Shown: positions 1 to 6,285 of the stretch, piece after piece
Numbering within the stretch: the first letter of the stretch is position 1
Layout: the number at the start of each line of letters is the position of its first letter
Assembly: GCA_012797915.1 (NCBI GenBank)
Contig: JAAZOE010000218.1
Location: 1-8,602, forward strand
Length of the DNA: 8,602 nt
Source of the DNA: Candidatus Zixiibacteriota bacterium
GTDB taxonomy: Bacteria; Zixibacteria; MSB-5A5; GN15; JAAZOE01
Direction: 5' to 3'
Position numbers and translations under genes: made by a program
Notes under the pieces: model-generated
The model's input: only the letters and a program-made list of their open reading frames with translations
Databases searched by the model: none
What the model was told of the DNA's origin: nothing

Positions 1-2
1 AT

Positions 3-971
3 ACCTACCATCTCTATCTCCGGCCCGGCGTCGATGTGATCGAGCGAATGGGACGAATCCATACATTCGCATCCTGGCCGAAAGCGCTCTTGTCCGATTC
101 CGGCGGGTATCAGGTGTTTTCCCATCACGGCAAGACCAAAATCACCGATGACGGCGTCCGGTTTCAGTCGCATATCGATGGTTCCTATCATGATTTCACG
201 CCCGAAAAGGTGATCGAAATCCAGCGTCGGCTGGGGCCGGATATCATCATGTCGTTCGATGAATGCGTCCCGTATCCGGCCACGCACGATGAGGCTCTCC
301 GGGGTGTCGACCGGACGACCCGCTGGGCCGCGCGGGGGGTGGAAGCGTTCGACCGTCTCGACAATGAGGGAACATATCCTTCGCAACTCCTCCACGGCAT
401 CGTACAGGGATCGGTGTATGACGACCTGCGGCGGAAATCGGCGGAGGAATTGCTGGCGTTTGATTTTCCGGGGTATTCCATCGGCGGGTTGTCGGTCGGG
501 GAGCCGAAAGAAGAGATGGCCCGGATGCTGGATGTTACTCTGCCGTACCTGCCGACCGACCGGCAGCGGTATCTGATGGGGGTGGGCTATCCGGAAGATA
601 TCCTGATGGCGGTGGAAAAAGGGGTCGATATGTTCGACTGCGTTCTGCCGACCCGCAACGCCCGCACGGGGCTGGTGTTTACCTCGTTCGGCCAGTATAA
701 TTTCCGCAATGCCGCCGCCGCCGATGACGACCGCCCGCTGGACCCGGACTGTTCCTGTCCGGTTTGCCGCCGGTACAGCCGCGGATATATCCGTCATCTG
801 TACGGCGTCAATGAAATCACCGCCCATCGGCTGGCGACCTATCATTCGGTTCATTTTTTTATCAAACTGATGGGAGGTATTCGACAGGCGATTAGCGAGA
901 ATCGTTTTGCCGCTTTCAAGCGGGATTTGCTGACCCGCTACGTTTCTTCCCGTCCGGAAACATCCGCTTGA
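3..971 (+). CDS. tgt: Queuine/preQ1 tRNA-guanine transglycosylase, 5'-truncated by window edge
   Basis: This enzyme swaps the guanine at the wobble position of GUN-anticodon tRNAs for the queuosine precursor preQ1. The open frame runs in from the window edge, reading TYHLYLRPG before any start codon, as the family does well inside the protein. About 50-60 N-terminal residues therefore lie upstream, and the GTG at 36 is not the true start. Visible landmarks are DSGGYQVFS (about 97-123), which carries the first catalytic aspartate, SFDECVPYP (about 252-278), GGLSVGEP, the nucleophile motif FDCVLPTRNARTG (about 633-671), and a zinc site CSCPVC followed by downstream histidines (about 751 onward). 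The family's usual DSGGFQ has Tyr for Phe here, a mild change. The gene ends at TGA 969-971. It is separated from the next gene by 473 bases and probably belongs to a different transcript. Family assignment is secure; the 5' end is unseen. Confidence 0.96.
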   Translation, partial: TYHLYLRPGVDVIERMGRIHTFASWPKALLSDSGGYQVFSHHGKTKITDDGVRFQSHIDGSYHDFTPEKVIEIQRRLGPDIIMSFDECVPYPATHDEALRGVDRTTRWAARGVEAFDRLDNEGTYPSQLLHGIVQGSVYDDLRRKSAEELLAFDFPGYSIGGLSVGEPKEEMARMLDVTLPYLPTDRQRYLMGVGYPEDILMAVEKGVDMFDCVLPTRNARTGLVFTSFGQYNFRNAAAADDDRPLDPDCSCPVCRRYSRGYIRHLYGVNEITAHRLATYHSVHFFIKLMGGIRQAISENRFAAFKRDLLTRYVSSRPETSA

Positions 972-1006
972 GGCCTAGCGGCCGGCAAACGACCGGCTTG
1001 TGCCTC
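970..1006 (+). terminator. Two-part hairpin over the tgt stop codon; possible weak terminator
   Basis: An outer stem GAGGC (970-974) / GCCTC (1002-1006) encloses an inner stem GCCGG (981-985) / CCGGC (993-997) with a 7-base loop. The hairpin begins inside the tgt stop codon, a usual place for a terminator or 3'-protecting stem. It is followed by GGGTACTCATT rather than a run of T, so it lacks the classic intrinsic-terminator tail. It could instead aid factor-dependent termination or stabilise the mRNA end. Evidence is sequence complementarity only. Confidence 0.3.
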
Positions 1007-1092
1007 GGGTACTCATTCGCCTCCATTGACTTACGCGGGCCGCGCAGGCGGTAAACGGCGGAAAAATGTTGCCGGAATTTCCCCTAAAGCGT

Positions 1093-1122
1093 TTGACATG
1101 CACAGGGTTTGGAGTATATATT
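1093..1122 (+). promoter_or_regulatory. Sigma-70-type promoter for the downstream operon
   Basis: A perfect -35 box TTGACA (1093-1098) is followed after 18 bases by TATATT (1117-1122), one mismatch from the TATAAT consensus. A 16-base spacing to TATATA (1115-1120) is an alternative register. Transcription would start near 1129, giving a leader of about 315 bases before the ATG at 1445. It is the best promoter match I found in the gap and is correctly oriented for the operon. A second TTGACA at 1403-1408 has no acceptable -10 and is not called. Confidence 0.6.
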
Positions 1123-1135
1123 GGCCGTTCCGGCC
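1123..1135. promoter_or_regulatory. Dyad spanning the predicted transcription start (candidate operator)
   Basis: GGCCG (1123-1127), TTC, CGGCC (1131-1135) form a perfect inverted repeat directly abutting the -10 box and covering the expected +1 near 1129. Because the start of transcription would fall inside the repeat, a complete RNA hairpin is unlikely. A DNA-level role, such as a repressor site, is more plausible. GC-rich DNA throws up such dyads by chance, so position is the main argument. Confidence 0.3.
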
Positions 1136-1178
1136 GGAGATGGTGAATCATATCACGCACGGTTGGATCATTACAGAA

Positions 1179-1197
1179 GCTGAACATATTGTTCGGC
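1179..1197. promoter_or_regulatory. 19-base dyad GCTGAACA-TAT-TGTTCGGC, hairpin or operator
   Basis: The arms 1179-1186 and 1190-1197 are complementary over 8 pairs (seven Watson-Crick, one G-T wobble) around a 3-base centre, with a perfect core GAACA/TGTTC. It lies about 50 bases downstream of the predicted transcription start. It could therefore be an RNA stem in the leader or a protein-binding palindrome. The GAAC...GTTC half sites resemble Gram-positive-type LexA boxes, but the spacing is 5 rather than 4 bases, so a LexA assignment is not made. No T-run follows it, so it is not an intrinsic terminator. Confidence 0.4.
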
Positions 1198-1444
1198 AAG
1201 TAGTTAGGGAGCCTCGAGTGAAGGTCGCCGGCATCTGCGGCTGCATCCGGATGGGGTGGAGTCCAGTTGGATCGGCCGGTGACGGAGACGGATATATATG
1301 GTCATCAAACTTACATTGACGGCGGGCTGGGATCGATTCCTGGTTCGCTTCATCTGGAATGCCTCGGCGATTTAGGATGCGGAATATCCCGGAATCCGAA
1401 CGTTGACAACAAATCTGAAATCGACATGACCATGGAGTAGCGAT

Positions 1445-2779
1445 ATGGCACGCAGAAAAATCATCATTATGGGAGCCGCCGGACGGGACTTCCATAATTT
1501 CAACACTCTGTATCGCGACAACGCCAACTATGACGTCGTCGCTTTTACCGCGACCCAAATCCCGGATATCGCCGGGCGGAAATATCCGGCCGTGCTGGCC
1601 GGCAAGCTGTACCCGAAGGGGATTCCGATCCACGACGAGAAAGATCTCCTCGCCCTGATTGCCAAGCACAAAGTGGACGACGTGGTCTTTTCCTATTCCG
1701 ACGTCACCTTCGACTACCTGATGACCAAAGGTTCGGAAGTGATCGCCGCCGGGGCCGCCTTTTCGATCGCCGGCAGCACCCCCACGATGCTGAAAAGCAA
1801 GAAGCCGGTGGTGGCGGTCTGCGCCTCCCGGACCGGCTGCGGCAAGTCGCAAACGACCCGCCGGGTCTGCCAGATTCTCCAGCAACTCGGCAAGAAGGTG
1901 GTCGCGATCCGTCATCCCATGCCGTACGGCGACCTGGCCAAGCAGGCCTGCCAGCGGTTCGCCACCTATGCCGATCTGGACAAGCATGAGTGCACGATCG
2001 AGGAACGGGAAGAGTATGAACCCCATATCGACCGCGGCGTGGTCGTTTACGCCGGGGTGGATTATGAGATGATTCTCCGCCAGGCCGAGAAAGAGGCCGA
2101 CGTGATTATCTGGGACGGCGGCAACAACGACATGTCGTTTTATAAGCCCGACGTCTATATCACGGTGGTCGATCCGCATCGGCCGGGGCACGAACTGGCC
2201 TACTATCCCGGCTTCACCAACGTCCTGCTGGCCGATATCGTCGTCATTAACAAGATCGATTCGGCGCATCCCGAGGACGTGGAGACGGTGCGGGCCAACG
2301 TGCGCATGGTCAACCCCAAGGCGGTCATCGTCGACGCCGCCAGTCCGCTGACGGTGGACAACGCCCAATCCATCTTGGGCAAGAAAGTCCTAGTGGTCGA
2401 GGACGGCCCGACGCTCACCCATGGCGAGATGACCTACGGCGCCGGGGTGGTGGCGGCCGAGAAATACGGTTGCGCCGAACTGGTCGATCCGCGGCCGTAC
2501 ACGGTGGGGACCATCACCAAAACGTTCGAGAAGTATACCGAAATCGGGACGTTGCTTCCGGCGATGGGGTATTCCGGCCAGCAGGTGAAGGACCTCGAGA
2601 AAACCATCAACGCGGTCAAGTGCGACCTGGTCATCATCGGGACCCCGATTGATCTGCGCCGGGTGCTGACGGTGAAACATCCGATGGTGCGGGTCATGTA
2701 CGACCTGCAGGAAATCGGCCATCCCGACCTATATGAACTGCTGGCGGCGAAATTCAAGACGCCGGGCAGGAAGAAATAG
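1445..2779 (+). CDS. COG2403-family P-loop protein (cyclic 2,3-diphosphoglycerate synthetase-like)
   Basis: This 444-residue protein has two visible parts. The N-terminal Rossmann-like region (about 1-115) opens with KIIIMGAAGRDFHNFN. The P-loop domain (from about 120) has Walker A SRTGCGKS at 128-135, an acidic strand ADVIIWDGGNND at 218-229 in the Walker B position, and NKID at 269-272, which resembles the GTPase NKxD motif. A mixed C-terminal part follows. The pattern and length match the COG2403 family. The archaeal member CpgS closes 2,3-bisphosphoglycerate into cyclic 2,3-diphosphoglycerate using ATP. Bacterial members are usually annotated by that similarity or as predicted GTPases, and I would not assume they make that compound. 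The start is ATG 1445 with GGAG at 1434-1437. The stop lies 5 bases before carbamate kinase, implying translational coupling and a linked role. No signal peptide or membrane segment is visible. Family is confident, function is not. Confidence 0.85.
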   Translation: MARRKIIIMGAAGRDFHNFNTLYRDNANYDVVAFTATQIPDIAGRKYPAVLAGKLYPKGIPIHDEKDLLALIAKHKVDDVVFSYSDVTFDYLMTKGSEVIAAGAAFSIAGSTPTMLKSKKPVVAVCASRTGCGKSQTTRRVCQILQQLGKKVVAIRHPMPYGDLAKQACQRFATYADLDKHECTIEEREEYEPHIDRGVVVYAGVDYEMILRQAEKEADVIIWDGGNNDMSFYKPDVYITVVDPHRPGHELAYYPGFTNVLLADIVVINKIDSAHPEDVETVRANVRMVNPKAVIVDAASPLTVDNAQSILGKKVLVVEDGPTLTHGEMTYGAGVVAAEKYGCAELVDPRPYTVGTITKTFEKYTEIGTLLPAMGYSGQQVKDLEKTINAVKCDLVIIGTPIDLRRVLTVKHPMVRVMYDLQEIGHPDLYELLAAKFKTPGRKK

Positions 2780-2784
2780 CGGTT

Positions 2785-3747
2785 ATGGCTGCGACCGGAC
2801 AAAACCGCCGGCGGGCGGTGGTCGCCCTGGGGGGCAACGCCATCACGGTCAAGCACCTCGAGGACACGATTGCCAATCAGTTCGCCAATACCCGCCGGTC
2901 GTTGACGTCGATCGTGGAACTGGCCCGCCAGGGGTATGATCTCTGCATCACCCACGGCAACGGGCCGCAGGTAGGCAACGCCTTGCTGCGGGTCGAGCTG
3001 ACCCGCGGCAAGGCCCCCATCCTCCCGCTGGGGATCTGCGTCGCCGACACCGAAGGCGGGATGGGGTACATGATCGAACAATCGTTGCAGAACCGTCTCG
3101 ACAAGGAAGGGATCAGACGGACGGTCTGCACCATCATTTCGCAGATGGTGGTCGATCACGACGATCCCTCGATTAAGAATCCGACCAAGTTTGTCGGTCA
3201 GTTTTATACGGAAGCCGAAGCGAAGGCGCTGGCGGTCGAACAGGGGTGGTCGGTCAAGAAGGATGCCGACCGGGGCTGGCGGCGCGTGGTGCCCTCGCCG
3301 ATCCCCTTGACCTGTGTCGAGAAAGACGCCATCCGGCTCATGCTGGACAACCATTTCATCGTCATCGCCGCCGGCGGCGGGGGAATCCCCGTGTATATCG
3401 ATCCGACCCTGGGATACGAGGGAGTCGATGCCGTCATCGACAAGGATCGAGCCTCGGCCTTGCTGGCCCGGGAGATCGGTGCGGAATTTTTGCTGATCCT
3501 GACCTCGGTCGATCAGGTGGCGGTGCATTTCGGCAGACCGGAGCAGAAGTTTCTCGGGGCGGTGACGGTGGCGGAGATGGAGCGGTACTACCGGGAGGGG
3601 CATTTCCCGCCCGGTTCGATGGGTCCCAAGGTCGAGGCCGCTCTCGATTTCATCAAGAACGGCGGCAAGGAAGTGATCATCACCTCATTGGACCTGGCCG
3701 CGGAGGCGTTGGCCGGACGGGCCGGGACGCGGATTCACGCGGAGTAA
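2785..3747 (+). CDS. arcC: Carbamate kinase
   Basis: This enzyme interconverts ATP plus carbamate with ADP plus carbamoyl phosphate, and usually makes ATP from carbamoyl phosphate. The 320-residue length is normal for the family. Motifs in order are VVALGGNAI (12-20), THGNGPQVGN (57-65), NPTKFVGQFY (132-141), GRGWRRVVPSPIP-like ADRGWRRVVPSPIP (161-174), AAGGGGIPV (195-203), VIDKDRASALLA (217-228) carrying the nucleotide-site lysine, and GSMGPKVEAA (277-286). All key positions of the amino-acid-kinase fold look intact. Departures from the commonest ArcC text (NPTKFVGQFY for NPTKPIGPFY, TEGGMGY for SQGxIGY) are conservative. The start at ATG 2785 has AGGAAG (2768-2773) upstream. No arginine deiminase or carbamoyltransferase gene is in view, so the source of carbamoyl phosphate is unknown and the partner here is the COG2403 protein. 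Confidence 0.95.
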   Translation: MAATGQNRRRAVVALGGNAITVKHLEDTIANQFANTRRSLTSIVELARQGYDLCITHGNGPQVGNALLRVELTRGKAPILPLGICVADTEGGMGYMIEQSLQNRLDKEGIRRTVCTIISQMVVDHDDPSIKNPTKFVGQFYTEAEAKALAVEQGWSVKKDADRGWRRVVPSPIPLTCVEKDAIRLMLDNHFIVIAAGGGGIPVYIDPTLGYEGVDAVIDKDRASALLAREIGAEFLLILTSVDQVAVHFGRPEQKFLGAVTVAEMERYYREGHFPPGSMGPKVEAALDFIKNGGKEVIITSLDLAAEALAGRAGTRIHAE

Positions 3748-3757
3748 GGCGCAGGCG

Positions 3758-5116
3758 TTGAAGGACGACGTGGTGCAGGAAATCGTTCGAGAAGGCCGTC
3801 TGTATGAGGTCGGCGGGTGCGTGCGCGACGCCCTCCTGTATCGGCTGGAGGACGTGAAGGACCGCGATTACCTCGTCTGCGGCATACCGTACGAGCGGTT
3901 GACCGAGATTCTGAAGCGGCACGGGCGGGTGGATTTGGTCGGCCGGTCGTTCGGGGTGATCAAGTTCACGCCGTTCGGGGCGGCCGTCACCTACGATGTC
4001 TCCCTGCCGCGGCGGGAACGATCCACCGGCCCGGCGCATACCGATTTCGACGTCGACTTTGATCCCTCGCTTCCGGTGGAGACCGATCTCGGCCGCCGGG
4101 ATTTTTCGATCAATGCCATGGCCCGCGATCTGACCGACGGCGCCCTGGTCGATCCCTTCCAGGGACAGCGCGACCTCCACGACCGGGTCATCCGCATGGT
4201 CGCCGCCGAATCGTTTGCCGAGGATCCGTTGCGGATGCTCCGGGCGGTGCAGTTTGCGGCCCGCTTCGAGTTTACCATCGAACCGCTGACCCTGGCCTCC
4301 CTGTCGGCCAACGCGTCCCTGATCGCGACGGTGTCGCCGGAGCGGATCGCCGAGGAATTGAACAAGATGCTGACCCGGGCGGCCCGGCCGTCGATCGGAC
4401 TGCGGCTGATGCAGGAGACCGGCCTGTTGCCGCATATTTTGCCGGAACTGGGCCCGACCGTCGGCTGCGAGCAACCGGGCGGGTATCACGCCTACGACGT
4501 ATTCGAGCATACCCTGCGGATCATCGACGCCTGTCCGCCGCGCCTGCATCTGCGGTTGGCGGCGCTGTTTCACGATATCACCAAACCGCGGCACAAACGG
4601 CCGACCGAGGACGGGGCCACGTTTTACGGACACGAAGTCAGCGGGGCCGAAACGGCCAAACACGTGCTGAAACGGCTCCGCTATTCGACGGACATCATCC
4701 GGGACGTGACGGTTTTGGTGGAGCGGCATATGTTCACGACCGACGTGGGTCCCAAGGGCCTGCGGCGATTCATCCGCCGGGTGGGCCAGCGGTTGATTCC
4801 CGACCTGCTGGACCTGCGCCGGGCCGACGTGGTGGCGCAGGGGATGGGCGGCACCACCGGCGACGTCGACCGGATGGAGGAGGCCATCCGCGAGGAGATC
4901 GAGCGCAAGGCTCCTTTCGGCCGTTCCGACCTGGCCGTCAACGGCCAGGCGATCATGGCGGCCTTTTGTCTGGAGGCCTCGCCGCTGATCGGCGAGGTGC
5001 TGAATCATCTGTTGGAAAAAGTGTTGGACGATCCGGCCGAGAATCAGCCCGACATCCTGCTGCGGCACGCCGGAGAGTATTTACACCATAGAGGGTACGA
5101 CCAGAGTGTCCATTAA
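3758..5116 (+). CDS. cca: Class II tRNA nucleotidyltransferase (CCA-adding) with HD domain
   Basis: This enzyme adds or repairs the 3' CCA of tRNA. Its 452 residues show the class II head motif YEVGGCVRD (16-24), the metal-binding pair in KDRDYLV (34-40, Asp35 and Asp37), RRDFSINAMA (113-122), a neck motif EDPLRMLRAVQFAARF (155-170), and a metal-dependent HD domain with His251 and FHDITKP (271-277). The C-terminal part is helical with no membrane segment. The best start is TTG 3758, with AAGG at 3746-3749 overlapping the arcC stop. GTG at 3770 or 3773 would leave the head motif intact and is an alternative. It lies 10 bases after arcC and 17 before sucC, so it is probably co-transcribed with metabolic genes, an odd setting for a tRNA enzyme. 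A-adding enzyme or poly(A) polymerase is possible, because these subfamilies cannot be separated by eye; the HD domain is of the kind found in the E. coli enzyme. Confidence 0.9.
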   Translation: MKDDVVQEIVREGRLYEVGGCVRDALLYRLEDVKDRDYLVCGIPYERLTEILKRHGRVDLVGRSFGVIKFTPFGAAVTYDVSLPRRERSTGPAHTDFDVDFDPSLPVETDLGRRDFSINAMARDLTDGALVDPFQGQRDLHDRVIRMVAAESFAEDPLRMLRAVQFAARFEFTIEPLTLASLSANASLIATVSPERIAEELNKMLTRAARPSIGLRLMQETGLLPHILPELGPTVGCEQPGGYHAYDVFEHTLRIIDACPPRLHLRLAALFHDITKPRHKRPTEDGATFYGHEVSGAETAKHVLKRLRYSTDIIRDVTVLVERHMFTTDVGPKGLRRFIRRVGQRLIPDLLDLRRADVVAQGMGGTTGDVDRMEEAIREEIERKAPFGRSDLAVNGQAIMAAFCLEASPLIGEVLNHLLEKVLDDPAENQPDILLRHAGEYLHHRGYDQSVH

Positions 5117-5133
5117 CGACATGGAGCGGATAC

Positions 5134-6276
5134 ATGAAGATTCACGAATACCAGGCTAAGGAAATCTTTCGCGCCGCCGGGATTCCGGTGCCGCCGGGCC
5201 GGGTGGCCACGACGGTGGCGGAGGCGGTTCAAATCGCCGGTGAGATTGCCCGCCCGGTGATGGTCAAGGCGCAGGTGCACGTCGGGGGCCGCGGCAAGGC
5301 CGGCGGCATCAAGTACGCCGAAAACCTCGAGGCGGCCAAGATCTGGGCCCAGCGGATTCTGGGCATGGACATCAAGGGCCTCATCGTCAAGAAGGTGCTG
5401 GTGACGGAAGCCACGGATATCGCCTCGGAAACCTATCTGGGCATCATCCTCGACCGGGCCACCAAGAAACCGGTCATCATGATTTCCGGGGCCGGCGGCA
5501 TCGACATCGAGGAAGTCGCGGCCAAGACACCGGAAAAGATTCACAAACTGACGGTCGATCCCCGGCTGGGTCTCCTGCCCTACCAGGCGCGGGCGCTGGC
5601 CTTCACGGTCTTCCGCGACATCAGCCTGGTGCGCCAGGTGGCCGACATCATCATGAAATTGTACGAGGTTTTCTGGAAGGTCGATGCCTCACTGGTCGAA
5701 ATCAATCCGCTGGTCACCACTCCCATCAACCAGGTGCTGGCCATCGACGCCAAGATCAACATCGACGACAACGGCCTCTTCCGTCATCCGGAAATCGAGG
5801 CCATGCGCGATCCCGACGCCGAGATTCCGGCCGAGGTGGAAGCGCGCGCGGCGGGCCTCAGTTTCATCAAGCTGGACGGCACCATCGGCTGTATCGTCAA
5901 CGGCGCCGGTCTGGCCATGGCTACCATGGACCTGGTCAAGCATTACGGCGGGGAACCGGCCAACTTCCTCGACATCGGCGGCTCCTCCAATCCCGAGAAA
6001 GTCCTGACGGCGATGCGGATTATCCTGCGCGAGCCGGGCGTCCGGGCCATCCTGATCAACATTTTCGGCGGCATCACCCGCTGCGACGACGTCGCCACCG
6101 GGATCGTGGCCGCCTTCCGCGAACTGCATCCGACCGTGCCGGTGGTGGTGCGCCTGACCGGCACCAACGAGGCCGCGGCGCGCAAGATTCTCAAGGAAGT
6201 GGAACTGGAAACCGCCCCCACTCTGGATGCCGTGGTGCAAAAGGCCATCCAGCTGGCCGGCCTGAGCGAGGAGTAG
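5134..6276 (+). CDS. sucC: Succinyl-CoA ligase (NDP-forming), beta subunit
   Basis: This is the nucleotide-binding and subunit-contact half of succinyl-CoA synthetase, which converts succinyl-CoA, NDP and phosphate to succinate, NTP and CoA reversibly. Its 380 residues carry an ATP-grasp domain starting MKIHEYQAKEIF. Further motifs are the nucleotide loop KAQVHVGGRGKAGG (45-58), LVEINPL (187-193) and the metal ligand region LAIDAKI (202-208), followed by the ligase domain with LDGTIGCIVNGAGLAMATMD (247-266) and NIFGGITRCDDVA (309-321). E. coli SucC is 388 residues, so this one is full length. The commonly seen GGGA turn is GGSS at 282-285, a difference from E. coli that I regard as a lineage variant. 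ATP versus GTP preference cannot be read off. Start ATG 5134 has GGAG at 5123-5126. sucD follows after 9 bases, as expected for subunits made together. Confidence 0.97.
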   Translation: MKIHEYQAKEIFRAAGIPVPPGRVATTVAEAVQIAGEIARPVMVKAQVHVGGRGKAGGIKYAENLEAAKIWAQRILGMDIKGLIVKKVLVTEATDIASETYLGIILDRATKKPVIMISGAGGIDIEEVAAKTPEKIHKLTVDPRLGLLPYQARALAFTVFRDISLVRQVADIIMKLYEVFWKVDASLVEINPLVTTPINQVLAIDAKINIDDNGLFRHPEIEAMRDPDAEIPAEVEARAAGLSFIKLDGTIGCIVNGAGLAMATMDLVKHYGGEPANFLDIGGSSNPEKVLTAMRIILREPGVRAILINIFGGITRCDDVATGIVAAFRELHPTVPVVVRLTGTNEAAARKILKEVELETAPTLDAVVQKAIQLAGLSEE

Positions 6277-6285
6277 GAGGAGACT

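Larger units (their letters stand above)
972..1444 (+). other. Intergenic region / putative long leader, no convincing gene
   Basis: This is the only large non-coding gap in the window (473 bases) and looks less GC-biased than the genes around it. It contains the hairpin after tgt, a stacked dyad at 1018-1050 (CGCCT/AGGCG outside, CGCG/CGCG inside), a short dyad GGAATTTCC at 1074-1082, a sigma-70-like promoter at 1093-1122, and dyads at 1123-1135 and 1179-1197. The last 300 bases would be the untranslated leader of the downstream operon. I recognise no tRNA, known riboswitch class, SRP RNA or 6S RNA. The open frames here (for example 1026-1319 and a 25-codon frame at 1298-1375) show no family resemblance and are not called. 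Confidence 0.6.

Noticed and set aside
1182..1194. LexA/SOS box (GAAC-N4-GTTC)
   Set aside because: The half sites are right but the spacer is 5 bases (ATATT), not 4, and the downstream genes are not repair genes.
1026..1319. A 97-codon plus-strand frame in the gap after tgt
   Set aside because: The internal ATG at 1140 has its only GGAG directly abutting it, the frame crosses the promoter, and the translation resembles no family. Treated as chance.
1123..1444. Known riboswitch, tRNA, 6S or SRP RNA in the leader
   Set aside because: I looked for characteristic cores (tRNA T-loop and acceptor pairing, ykkC-type guanidine motifs, SRP tetraloop motif) and saw none that fit. A covariance search would be needed to exclude divergent types.
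1148..2368. A 406-codon minus-strand open frame covering the leader and the COG2403 gene
   Set aside because: It is a shadow of the GC-rich coding frame. It has no motif, and the plus-strand protein is clearly conserved with an intact P-loop.
2785..3747. Reading arcC as part of an arginine deiminase operon
   Set aside because: Neither arginine deiminase nor ornithine carbamoyltransferase is next to it. The neighbours are a COG2403 protein and cca.
3680..5068. A 462-codon open frame on the minus strand opposite cca
   Set aside because: The plus strand encodes an unmistakable tRNA nucleotidyltransferase. The antisense translation is rich in Arg, His, Gly, Asp and Gln with no recognisable motif, as expected from shadows of GC-rich codons.
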